A stretch of DNA of 9,396 nt. It comes from Bryobacterales bacterium. Its GTDB lineage: Bacteria > Acidobacteriota > Terriglobia > Bryobacterales > Bryobacteraceae. Shown here in pieces: positions 1-6,813 of this stretch. The stretch lies in assembly GCA_003132865.1 (NCBI GenBank), contig PKYZ01000282.1:686-10081 (forward strand). The letters run 5' to 3'. Both the position numbers and the translations under genes were made by a program. The notes under the pieces were generated by a model, which was not told where the DNA came from, did not search any database, and was given only the letters and a program-made list of their open reading frames with translations. The number at the start of each line of letters is the position of its first letter. Position 1 is the stretch's first letter.

Positions 1-15
1 TCTCAGGCCGCCCCG

Positions 16-357
16 CTACTTTGGCTTGAAAATCCCGACCGTATTGCCGTCCGGATCGGCAAACCATGCGAAGCTTCCCGTGGGAATCTCCACCGGAGGC
101 ACCAGCGTCTTGCCGCCCAACTCTTGCGCCTTGTCGAGCGCAGCCTGCAAGTCGTCCACCATCACATAGAACGTGGTGTAGTGGTGCGGCTCGTGGCCCA
201 GCGACGTAATGTGGCCGCCAATGCCCGCGCCTCCGGTATCGATCATGGTGGCTGGTCCCATTGCCGCCATCTTCCAGTCAAACAGCTTCGCGTAGAACTG
301 CTCGGTAACTGCCTTGTCCCGGCAGCCGATTTCGAAATGCACAACGGGATTGTTCAT
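16..357 (-). CDS. VOC family (glyoxalase/bleomycin-resistance fold) protein
   Basis: A 113-residue protein of the vicinal oxygen chelate superfamily, usual length for a single-domain member. The N-terminus has the beta-strand opening VVHFEIGCRD (5-14), followed by a helix with FYAKLFDWK (21-29), as in many 'VHFEI...FYxxxFGW' members. The second half has FYVMVDDL (63-70) and the closing FADPDGNTVGIFKPK (99-113), where the ADPDGN turn is a family hallmark. His7 lies at the usual first metal-ligand position; the other ligands are not certain, so metal dependence is inferred. Such proteins include lyases, dioxygenases and antibiotic-binding proteins, and the substrate cannot be read here. The ATG at 357 is the only start that gives the intact first strand; its Shine-Dalgarno (GGAAA) is weak. 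It is divergent from the secreted-protein gene. Family call sure, function unknown. Confidence 0.9.
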   Translation of the reverse strand: MNNPVVHFEIGCRDKAVTEQFYAKLFDWKMAAMGPATMIDTGGAGIGGHITSLGHEPHHYTTFYVMVDDLQAALDKAQELGGKTLVPPVEIPTGSFAWFADPDGNTVGIFKPK

Positions 358-397
358 AGATTTCCGATGCTAACATGGTATTAGTCTGGAGGTGGAG
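358..397. promoter_or_regulatory. Divergent intergenic region with candidate inverted repeat / -10 elements
   Basis: These 40 bases separate two divergent start codons and must hold or abut both promoters. The AT-rich core 368-384 contains TGCTAACAT (368-376), a poor extended -10 on the plus strand, and its near mirror TGTTAGCAT on the minus strand. An imperfect 15-bp inverted repeat CTAACATGGTATTAG spans 370-384, with perfect outer arms CTAA/TTAG. It could be an operator or a bidirectional -10, or chance in a short AT-rich stretch. No convincing -35 box was seen. Confidence 0.25.
388..392 (+). promoter_or_regulatory. Ribosome binding site deciding the start at 398
   Basis: GGAGG lies five bases before the ATG at 398. 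A GTG in the same frame at 392 overlaps this motif and would be too close to use it, so the ATG is preferred. Confidence 0.7.
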
Positions 398-820
398 ATG
401 ACCGCGCGCTTCCTGCCGCTTTCGCTCTTGCTGTTGCTCAGCCAGGCCGTCACCGCGCACGCGGATCTGAAGATCACCACCCGCATAGGCAATTGCACTT
501 CGACCAGCACGCGATACAACCAGGGCAGCAACCACCAGCGAATCTATACACTCGACGCCGCAACGCGCGCGTACACCGTGACGCGCGTGGAGCAGCCAAA
601 GGGCGCCTCGCTGCAGCGCGCGAGTGACATCCAATCCGAGCGCCGCGTGAGCGAACCCGGCTCCTGCTCCGGGGGCGGCGAAAAGCGCATCAAAACCGAT
701 GGCTGGTACATCGACCTGCCCGTTGCGCGCACCGCGTACAGCGCAGTCGCCTTTGCCAAATGCAACGACGTGACCGACCATATCGAGTTCCGCCAAACCG
801 GACCCCGCGAGCCGGCGTGA
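398..820 (+). CDS. Secreted protein of unknown function, probably C-terminally truncated by frameshift
   Basis: A 140-residue protein with a clear Sec signal peptide: Arg4, a leucine-rich core (about 5-18) and a probable cleavage site AHA|D after residue 22. The mature part (DLKITTRIG..., a stretch rich in T, S and R, then DGWYIDLPV near residue 105) resembles small secreted acidobacterial proteins that begin 'DLxIxT'. No catalytic motif is visible. The stop at 818-820 looks accidental. Restoring one base near 816 lets reading continue in frame +1 as VTFRTEVTELDEAPLDP..., which suits the C-terminal part of such a protein better. The present ORF is therefore likely a shortened or dead copy. 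Its end runs into the decayed permease. Secretion is well supported; the family and the truncation are inferred. Confidence 0.65.
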   Translation: MTARFLPLSLLLLLSQAVTAHADLKITTRIGNCTSTSTRYNQGSNHQRIYTLDAATRAYTVTRVEQPKGASLQRASDIQSERRVSEPGSCSGGGEKRIKTDGWYIDLPVARTAYSAVAFAKCNDVTDHIEFRQTGPREPA

Positions 821-948
821 CGTTCCGGACGGAAGTCACCGAGTTGGATGAAGCGCCCCTCGATCCGAAAACCTTCGCGTCGCCCGTCGGCTTCCACCTG
901 GTGCTGGCCCTGCCGAATCACAGGCCGTACACCTTCCTGGACACTCTG
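817..948 (+). pseudogene. Out-of-frame C-terminal remnant of the secreted-protein gene
   Basis: Frame +1 from 817 is open and encodes VTFRTEVTELDEAPLDP followed by KTFASPVGFHLVLALPN. The pattern 'VTELxxAPLDPxxFxxPxGF' looks like a real conserved protein end and not a chance reading. It has no start codon or ribosome binding site of its own. It joins the upstream secreted ORF if a single base is restored around 816, and it runs on without a stop into the permease sequence. The boundary with the permease (about 935-975) cannot be fixed from one sequence. Alternatively, this stretch is an odd N-terminal extension of the permease. Confidence 0.45.
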
Positions 949-3261
949 CGAGCCGACTGGGCAAGTCTTGAATGCCTCAATGATGTCCGCTACGGCCTGC
1001 GTATGCTCCGCAAGAGTCCCGGTTTCACGGCGGTGGCCGTGGTCACCCTGGCGCTGGGCATCGAGATCCAGCTCCGCGACCGTAAGACCGGCGAACCCGC
1101 GAATTGGGTAGCCTATCGCGATGTGGCCGATTGGCGCGCGCAGAACCGCAGCTTCGAAAGCATTGGCGCACACCGGTTCGCGCTGCTGAATCTCACCGCG
1201 GCAGGCCAGCCCGATGCGCTCTACGGCGGGAGCGTTTCGGCGGACCTGTTGCCCCTGTTCGGCGTGCCGCCGCTCGCGGGGCGCTTCTTTCTGCCCGCGG
1301 AGGATCAGCCCGGCCACGACCAGGAGATCATCCTCAGCTATGATTTGTGGCAGCGCCGGTTTGCCGGCGATCCGTCCATCGTGGGCCGCACGATTCGCCT
1401 GACTGGAGTACATACACAAGACTACACAGTCGTCGGCGGGATGCCGCGCGGATTCAATTTCCCGCTCAACGTCCCCAGCGCCGTGACGCTGCCAACCCAT
1501 CAAATGGCCTACTGGATTCCGTTCGGCGCCGATCCGCTGCGGCAAAGCCGGGATGGCATGCGCTGCCTCGTGGTCGGGCGCCTAAAGCCAGGCGTATCGG
1601 TGGCGCAGGCGCAAGAGGATTTGGACGCCGTCGCCTCCCGCATCGAGCGCGAATCGCCGCAAACCAACACGGGAGTCGGAGTGCGCGTCCTGCCCTTCGC
1701 GCACTATGTGATGGGCCGCGCCCGCCCCGCCATGCTGATCATGTTGGGCGCGGTGGGCCTGCTGGTGCTGCTCGCCTGCGCCAACATTGCGAATCTCCTG
1801 CTGGCTCGCGCCATGGGACGCCGGCGTGAAACCGGCATCCGCTTGGCGTTGGGCGCCGATCGCCGCCGCCTGCTCCGGCAATGGATCACAGAGAGTCTGC
1901 TGCTCGCGGCCGTGGGCGGAGGCGCGGGGCTGTTGCTGGCCGCCTCCAGCCTGCGCTTCCTGATTCATCTCGCCCCGCAAGATGTTCCGCGGCTGGCGGA
2001 AACCCGCCTGGATGGCGCGGTGCTCGCATTTTCGGTGGGCCTGTCGCTTCTGGCCGGCCTGTTGTTCGGTGTCTTCCCTGCATGGCTCGCGGCGGGGACC
2101 GATCCGCAGGAGGCTCTGGCCGAAGGCGGCGCGCGGAGCGGGGTGCCCACTGGGCCCGGGCCGGGGCGCAGCCGCGCGCGCGACCTGCCGATCGTGGGCG
2201 AGGTGGCTGTGTCCGTGCTGTTGACCATTGCCGCCGTCGCGATACCCCGCTCTCCCGTCAAACATCGTCTTCTATCACAAGTTGCTCGACGGCCTGCGAA
2301 ACCTGCCCGGCGTGGAATCGGCCGGCGCGGTCAACGGCGTGCCGCTTTCCGGCAACATCACGAGAGCTTACGTGACTGTGGAAGGCCATCCTTCGGCAAC
2401 GGTGGGAACCCGCAGGCCATCGGCTGAAGTATTTGCGGCCAGCCCGGATTACCTGCCCGCCATGGGGATCGCGCTCCTGGCCGGCCGCGAATTGACGCAA
2501 CACGATGCCGCCAGCGGCTTGAAGGAAGCGGTGATCAACGACCTCGCCGCACGGCGGTTCTGGCCGCACGAATACCCGCTCGGGAAACGCATCGGCGTCA
2601 ATCGGGACAAGGGCCAGGAAGTCTGGCGGCAGGTAGTGGGCGTCGTCAAAACCACGCACGACCAATCGCTTGACCTGCCCGCGCAACCGGCCGTCTATAT
2701 CCCGATGGAGCAGGCGTTCGAGCCGCCCCAGTTTCTGGCCGTGCGCACCAGTTTGCCCATCGCCGGGATCGGCGCGCGCTTGCGGCAGGCCGTGGCGGCC
2801 GTCGACAAAGACCAGCCCGTGTATGTCATCAACGCGATACAGGACTTGGTGGACAATTCCATCGCCCCGCGCCGTTTCGCCGCAGTCATACTGGCGCTGT
2901 TCGGCGCGCTGGCGCTGCTGCTGGCCGCGGCGGGCATCTACAGCGTGGCATCCTATTCGGTCAGCCGGCGTACGCAAGAAATCGGGCTGCGGGTAGCGCT
3001 GGGCGCGTAGCGCGGCGATGTGCTGCGGCTCATCGTCGGGCAAGGCATTAGGTTGACCGCTATCGGCATCGCCCTGGGCTGGCCGGCGCACGGGCCGCGA
3101 CCCGGGCGCTCTCCAGCTTGCTCTATGGAGTCGGGGCCACCGATCCCGCCACGTTCGTAAGCGTGCCGCTGGTGCTGGCCGCCGTCGGTCTCGCGGCCTG
3201 CTACATCCCCGCGCGCCGCGCGGCGAAGGTGGACCCGATCGCAGCCCTGCGCCGCGAGTGA
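949..3261 (+). pseudogene. Decayed ADOP-type (MacB/FtsX-like) orphan ABC permease
   Basis: Homology to acidobacterial duplicated orphan permeases can be followed across three reading segments. Segment A (949 to about 2235, frame 1) begins with the linker WASLECLNDVRYGLRMLRKSPGF and TM1, then the MacB-type periplasmic domain (FESIGAHRF ... GRFFLPAEDQPGHDQ ... YTVVGGMPRGF), then the first FtsX core (LVLLACANIANLLLARA, RRRETGIRLALGADR) ending at GEVAVSVLLTIAA. Segment B (2228-3079, frame 2) resumes at LPPSRYPALPSN and holds the second periplasmic domain and second FtsX core (RTQEIGLRVALGA), interrupted by TAG at 3008. Segment C (3079-3261, frame 1) gives the last two helices and ends with the typical [13 protein letters not shown]. 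Expected pieces are missing after LALGI (about 1060) and after LLTIAA (about 2235). No authentic start codon or ribosome binding site is evident, and no partner ATPase is in the window. Intact relatives are membrane proteins of uncertain substrate; this copy should not make a working permease. Confidence 0.88.
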
Positions 3262-3270
3262 GACGCCGGT

Positions 3271-3279
3271 TGGTACAAT
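3271..3279 (+). promoter_or_regulatory. Candidate extended -10 promoter (TGGTACAAT)
   Basis: TGGTACAAT matches the extended -10 form TGnTATAAT with one mismatch. It sits in the 31-bp gap between the permease remnant and the small-protein gene. Transcription would begin around 3286, leaving a very short leader before the ATG at 3293. No -35 box was seen, which extended -10 promoters can tolerate. If real, it drives the 3293-3911 pair independently of the pseudogene. Confidence 0.35.
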
Positions 3280-3292
3280 TGGAATTACTGTG

Positions 3293-3505
3293 ATGGACGG
3301 CGCCCAAAAACCAAAATGGAAGACCCGGCTCGTCAAGGGACGGTTCCCCGGCCGTGAGTTCGATGTCGAGTTCTGGCAGGCCCAAGGCGACGAAGCTATT
3401 TTCCGGGCGGCTTGGGAAATGGTGGAGTTAGCAGAGCGTCTCAAACATGAGAGAGAGCCCACACTACAAAGAACTGTTACAAGCCTTAAACGACTGTCAA
3501 GTTGA
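3293..3505 (+). CDS. Small protein partnered with the downstream nucleotidyltransferase-fold gene
   Basis: A 70-residue, charged, soluble protein with no signal peptide or membrane segment. The N-terminal third is basic (KPKWKTRLVKGRF). The core FDVEFWQAQGDEAIFRAAWEMV (about 24-45) is likely helical and recalls small proteins of the 'FDREFWQ..G..AIF.AAWEMV' type. In my recollection these precede nucleotidyltransferase-like genes in several phyla; this is memory, not a search. The ATG at 3293 is preferred over the GTG at 3290, though neither has a strong ribosome binding site. The 3' end overlaps the next gene by 59 bases in a different frame, which implies coupled translation. It may be an antitoxin or regulatory partner of the next protein; function is unproven. 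It is clearly outside the GC-rich style of its neighbours. Confidence 0.72.
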   Translation: MDGAQKPKWKTRLVKGRFPGREFDVEFWQAQGDEAIFRAAWEMVELAERLKHEREPTLQRTVTSLKRLSS

Positions 3506-3911
3506 GTATCTCATCGTCGGCGGCTACGCTGTCATGAAGTACACTGAGCCGCGCTACACGAAGGACCTGGATGTGTGGGTTTATAACTCGCCACAGAACG
3601 CGGCACGAACATTTAACGCGCTGGCGAAGTTCGGCGCTCCTTTGCAGAACGACGGAATAACGCCGGACACCTTCATTCAAGAAGGCATCGTGTATCAGAT
3701 CGGCATAGCTCCTGTCCGGATAGATATCCTGACGCAAATCACCGGAGTTCAATTCGCTGGCGCGTGGCCGAGCCGGATAGCGAGCACCATCTTCGGTGTT
3801 CCGGTACACTTCATTTCGTTAGAGGATCTCATCGCCAATAAACAGGCGGCCGGCCGCAGCACCGATCTTGAACACCTGAAGCGCATTCAGGAACAGACAG
3901 GCGAGGACTAG
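3447..3911 (+). CDS. Nucleotidyltransferase-fold protein (AbiEii/DUF6036-like)
   Basis: A 154-residue protein with the pol-beta-type nucleotidyltransferase core. It has YLIVGGYAVMKY (21-32) with the nucleotide-loop Gly25-Gly26, then TKDLDVWV (38-45) giving the metal-binding pair Asp40 and Asp42, and a third acidic residue Asp93 in VRIDIL. The later part, FISLEDLIANKQAAGRSTDLEHL, resembles the conserved end of AbiEii- and DUF6036-type proteins (Lys and Arg before an Asp). All three carboxylates are present, so catalysis is possible. Family members transfer a nucleotide from NTP to a tRNA, protein or other acceptor and often act as toxins. No AbiEi-type antitoxin is present; instead the gene overlaps the 70-residue small-protein gene by 59 bases. 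It ends 7 bp from the end of the convergent receptor gene. Fold call strong; toxin role is inference. Confidence 0.85.
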   Translation: MRESPHYKELLQALNDCQVEYLIVGGYAVMKYTEPRYTKDLDVWVYNSPQNAARTFNALAKFGAPLQNDGITPDTFIQEGIVYQIGIAPVRIDILTQITGVQFAGAWPSRIASTIFGVPVHFISLEDLIANKQAAGRSTDLEHLKRIQEQTGED

Positions 3912-3918
3912 TCCAAGC

Positions 3919-6756
3919 CTAAAACGTAAACCGCATCTGCAGCTCCAGCCGCCGGTTGTTGGCCGTTTCCGCAAATGCTCCGTACCCGCCGGCCACGGAA
4001 TTGGCCTCGCCGAACAGGGGCGATGTGATCTGGCCGATAATCGGGCCTTCGTTTACATGGTTGAGTAAGTTGCGCGCGGAAATCGAGAGAGTCAGGTTAT
4101 AGCGCCTGGTGGTTGAGACATCGGAGAAGACGCTGTGGAATCCGGAATTGTGACCGGCCCCCAAGGGGCTGGCCGCTCCGCCGGAGCCTTCGCGTTCCGG
4201 CCCGAAACCGAACGTCTTGCCCAGCCGCGCGTTCACCGAAATCATGCCGGGACCCCGTGCGTAGTTGCGCGGCAGAGTCCGCTCGCCGGGCGGCGGACTG
4301 GGGTCGAGCCAGCCGTACACCGTATCGATCAGGCCCGGCTTGGTTAGATCCGTGGGAATACCCGGCCGCGCGTTAAACAGCGTGTCGCCGTAAATATCCT
4401 GGCCGACGGTGATGTTATACGGCGCGCCGGATTGCACCACGATGAACGGACTCAGGCGCACGTTCCACTTGGTATTCAAGGAGCCGCCGATGAACGCCCG
4501 GTGGCGGATATCCGTGGCGGCGGGGCCGTACTCGCCGGCCATCGTATAAGGGCTCCCCGGAAACGTGCCGAGCCCATCGGTATTGCTCATCGCATGATTC
4601 AACGTATAGTAACCGAATAGCGACACATTGTTATTCAGCCTGGCGTTGACGTTAGTAATGAGCTGGTTCTGGTTGTAGAGTCCGGAAGACTCCATCAGGT
4701 AAACCGGCCCGGGAGCGTTGAATTCCGCGGAGCGCAGCATGTGCAGCCCGTGTGAGTTCGTGTAAGTCACCGAAACCGTGGTATTGCTCGCCACCTGGCG
4801 CTCCACGGTGAGCGCCGACTGCATGATATACGGCGCGCGCAATCGGGAACTAATCTCTTGCACAGTCTGCGTGGACTGAATTCCCGGCATCGCCAGCAAT
4901 TGTGCGATCGTCGGTATAGTGGGGAAGAACGTTGGGTTGCCGACAATGTATTCCTGCTGAACAATCCCGTTGTAACGTTCGGCGGTCTCGATGTTGGAGA
5001 TGTCGAAGCGGGAGTAGAACATGCCGAATCCGCCGCGAACGACGAGTTTCGGATGCAGGCTGATCTGTTTCGATCCGGGCGCCCAGGCGAGGCCGAACCG
5101 GGGCGCGACATCCCGCCAGTCGTGTATATTGGTTTGCGTCTCGTAGCGCACCCCCAGGCTGAGCGTGACGTTGGGGCGCACGCGCCAGTCGTCGCCCACG
5201 AAGGCCCCCACGTCCACCTGACTGGCCGCCAGGAAAGGATTGCCGGTCGCGATGCTGAACTGCGTCGCGCCGCCGCCCGGCAGCCCAAGTAACGCCCGCT
5301 GATACTGCTGAATCGAGGTGATGGGCAACATCACGGGCTGGCCGGAGGCATCCAGCACCTCCCGGTTGTCCGCGTCCAATTCGGGCGCCAGGCCGCCGGC
5401 GAAAGTGAACGTGCCGCCGAAGTTTTCGGGCGACGTGTTGCCGGCAGTCTCGCCGCGCGTGCGCACACCGAACTTCCAAGTGTGCGTGCCCTTGACGATG
5501 GACGTGTAGTTCTGCAGCTCGTAGTGGTTCTCTGTGTCGAAACTGCGGCCCGTCTGGGCGCCGCCGGTGTTGAACGAACCCAGCACCAGGACTGCCGGCG
5601 CGAAGCTATTGGAAATCTGATCGTCCTCCACGTGGAAGAACTGGAAGCGCGTCTCGTTCACCGTGCTAGGACCCAAAACGGCCGTGTCCGTGATCTGGAC
5701 CGTGTGGTCCTGGTCCAGCGTGTAATACCCGCGCGAAGGCAGGTCGAAGCTACCAATGCCCTGGTCTTGCACGTCGTTCCGGGTGAAGCCGTAGCGGAAC
5801 ATCAGGGTATTGTTCTGGCTCACTTGATAATCCACGCGCGGGCTGACACGCAGGCGGCGCTGCGGGGCCAGCAGCACGCCGGTATAGGGAGTGATCGCGT
5901 AGGTCTGCGGATCGAGAGTAACCGCATCGATCACGGAGCCGTTGTCGATCTCGCGCCGCTCGGTGTCCAGGAAGAAAGAAGCGTGCTTACTCAGCGCTCC
6001 ACTGACCGTGCCGCCATATTCCTTCAACAGAAACGGCGCCTTCTGCTGCGCGTAGGGATTCCGCGAATTGAAGATGTCGTCGCCGAAGTTGAAGAAGGCC
6101 TGGCCATGCAACTTATCCGTGCCGGGCTTGGTGAGGACCTCGATGCGGCCGTAGCCCAGCTTGGAGAACTCGGGCGAGAACGGATTCTGGTTGATGCGCA
6201 CTTCGCGGATAGAGTCCTTGGAAGGGAGTTGACCGCCGCTGAATCCGTCGATGAAGATCTCGCCGCCTTCCGGGCCGGCGGAGGGTCCGGCCAGCGCCTG
6301 CAAGTCCGATTGCAAATCGTCGGGATCGTCGGAGAGCGCCTGCAAATCGTCGCCGCGCAAAACCGTGGCGGTAGAGTTATTGGATGGGTCCGTGGAGACG
6401 CTGGGACCTCCGGTATCCTGCACCGTCACCTGCTGCGTCACCGACGCTACTTTCATCTTCACGTTGAGGGACTGCGCTCCGGACTGTAGAACGATCTTGA
6501 CCGGCTGCGCCTGCGTGAGGTCGGGCGCGGACACTCGAACCGTGTAACTGCCGGACGGCAACCCGTTGAACGAGTACGATCCATCGCTGCCGGAGGTGGT
6601 GACCTTGGCCACACCCGCCGGTCCGTTGAGTGTGACTGTGGCGGCGGGCACGACCGCACCCGATTCATCCAGGACTTGCCCGCGCAACGTGGCAGTCTGT
6701 GCGCAAAGCGGGAGAGAGACAACAATTAGAGCCAGTGGGAAAACGTAGAGTTTCAT
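3919..6756 (-). CDS. Oar-like TonB-dependent outer membrane receptor with carboxypeptidase-regulatory-like domain
   Basis: A 945-residue outer membrane protein. Residues 1-19 are a Sec signal peptide (MKLYVFPLALIVVSLPLCA). Residues about 23-105 form a carboxypeptidase-regulatory-like beta-sandwich (TATLRGQVLDESGAVVPAATV ... YSFNGLPSGSYTVRV). A plug domain follows, with LSDDPDDLQSDLQALAGPSAG, GGEIFIDGFSGGQLPSKDSI and REVRINQNPFSPEFSKLGYG, a signature of the acidobacterial Oar-like group. The remainder is a beta-barrel ending in an aromatic C-terminus (LELQMRFTF) as needed for barrel assembly. The ATG at 6756 is chosen over one at 6810 because it gives a standard signal peptide; its ribosome binding site is weak. 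Relatives take up or bind large or scarce organic substrates, but the ligand is not readable. It lies 57 bp downstream of the ferredoxin-methyltransferase gene on the same strand, and an operon is possible. The gene is intact, unlike the permease. Confidence 0.93.
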   Translation of the reverse strand: MKLYVFPLALIVVSLPLCAQTATLRGQVLDESGAVVPAATVTLNGPAGVAKVTTSGSDGSYSFNGLPSGSYTVRVSAPDLTQAQPVKIVLQSGAQSLNVKMKVASVTQQVTVQDTGGPSVSTDPSNNSTATVLRGDDLQALSDDPDDLQSDLQALAGPSAGPEGGEIFIDGFSGGQLPSKDSIREVRINQNPFSPEFSKLGYGRIEVLTKPGTDKLHGQAFFNFGDDIFNSRNPYAQQKAPFLLKEYGGTVSGALSKHASFFLDTERREIDNGSVIDAVTLDPQTYAITPYTGVLLAPQRRLRVSPRVDYQVSQNNTLMFRYGFTRNDVQDQGIGSFDLPSRGYYTLDQDHTVQITDTAVLGPSTVNETRFQFFHVEDDQISNSFAPAVLVLGSFNTGGAQTGRSFDTENHYELQNYTSIVKGTHTWKFGVRTRGETAGNTSPENFGGTFTFAGGLAPELDADNREVLDASGQPVMLPITSIQQYQRALLGLPGGGATQFSIATGNPFLAASQVDVGAFVGDDWRVRPNVTLSLGVRYETQTNIHDWRDVAPRFGLAWAPGSKQISLHPKLVVRGGFGMFYSRFDISNIETAERYNGIVQQEYIVGNPTFFPTIPTIAQLLAMPGIQSTQTVQEISSRLRAPYIMQSALTVERQVASNTTVSVTYTNSHGLHMLRSAEFNAPGPVYLMESSGLYNQNQLITNVNARLNNNVSLFGYYTLNHAMSNTDGLGTFPGSPYTMAGEYGPAATDIRHRAFIGGSLNTKWNVRLSPFIVVQSGAPYNITVGQDIYGDTLFNARPGIPTDLTKPGLIDTVYGWLDPSPPPGERTLPRNYARGPGMISVNARLGKTFGFGPEREGSGGAASPLGAGHNSGFHSVFSDVSTTRRYNLTLSISARNLLNHVNEGPIIGQITSPLFGEANSVAGGYGAFAETANNRRLELQMRFTF

Positions 6757-6813
6757 CTTCGATGGGTGGCCGGTAGCGGACTCGAATAAAAGACGACGCC
6801 CAGCGCCCAAAAG

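Noticed and set aside
544..1545. Long open frame on the minus strand (333 codons)
   Set aside because: It lies opposite the secreted-protein and permease sequences, shows no recognisable domain, and is a typical GC-rich antisense shadow.
2228..3010. Separate intact 260-residue gene starting at TTG 2228
   Set aside because: The reading begins in the middle of a permease periplasmic domain, has no ribosome binding site, and continues as homologous sequence past the stop at 3008. It is a segment of the pseudogene.
2258..3385. Long open frame on the minus strand (375 codons)
   Set aside because: It is antisense to the permease remnant, which has clear homology. The reading is low-complexity and lacks any family motif.
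3912..3918. Terminator between the convergent nucleotidyltransferase and receptor genes
   Set aside because: Only 7 bp separate the two stop codons and no hairpin with a T-tract was seen there.
6298..6356. Short repeated motif (TGCAAATCGTCG and variants) in the receptor gene
   Set aside because: It encodes the conserved LQAL-SDDPDDLQSD-LQAL plug segment, so the repeat follows from the protein sequence.
5482..6489. Long plus-strand open frame (335 codons) inside the receptor gene
   Set aside because: The opposite strand encodes a well-supported receptor plug and barrel. This frame has no domain features and is a codon-bias shadow.
6757..6810. 18-residue extension of the receptor to the ATG at 6810
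   Set aside because: It places a charged stretch before a standard signal peptide, so the ATG at 6756 gives the better start.
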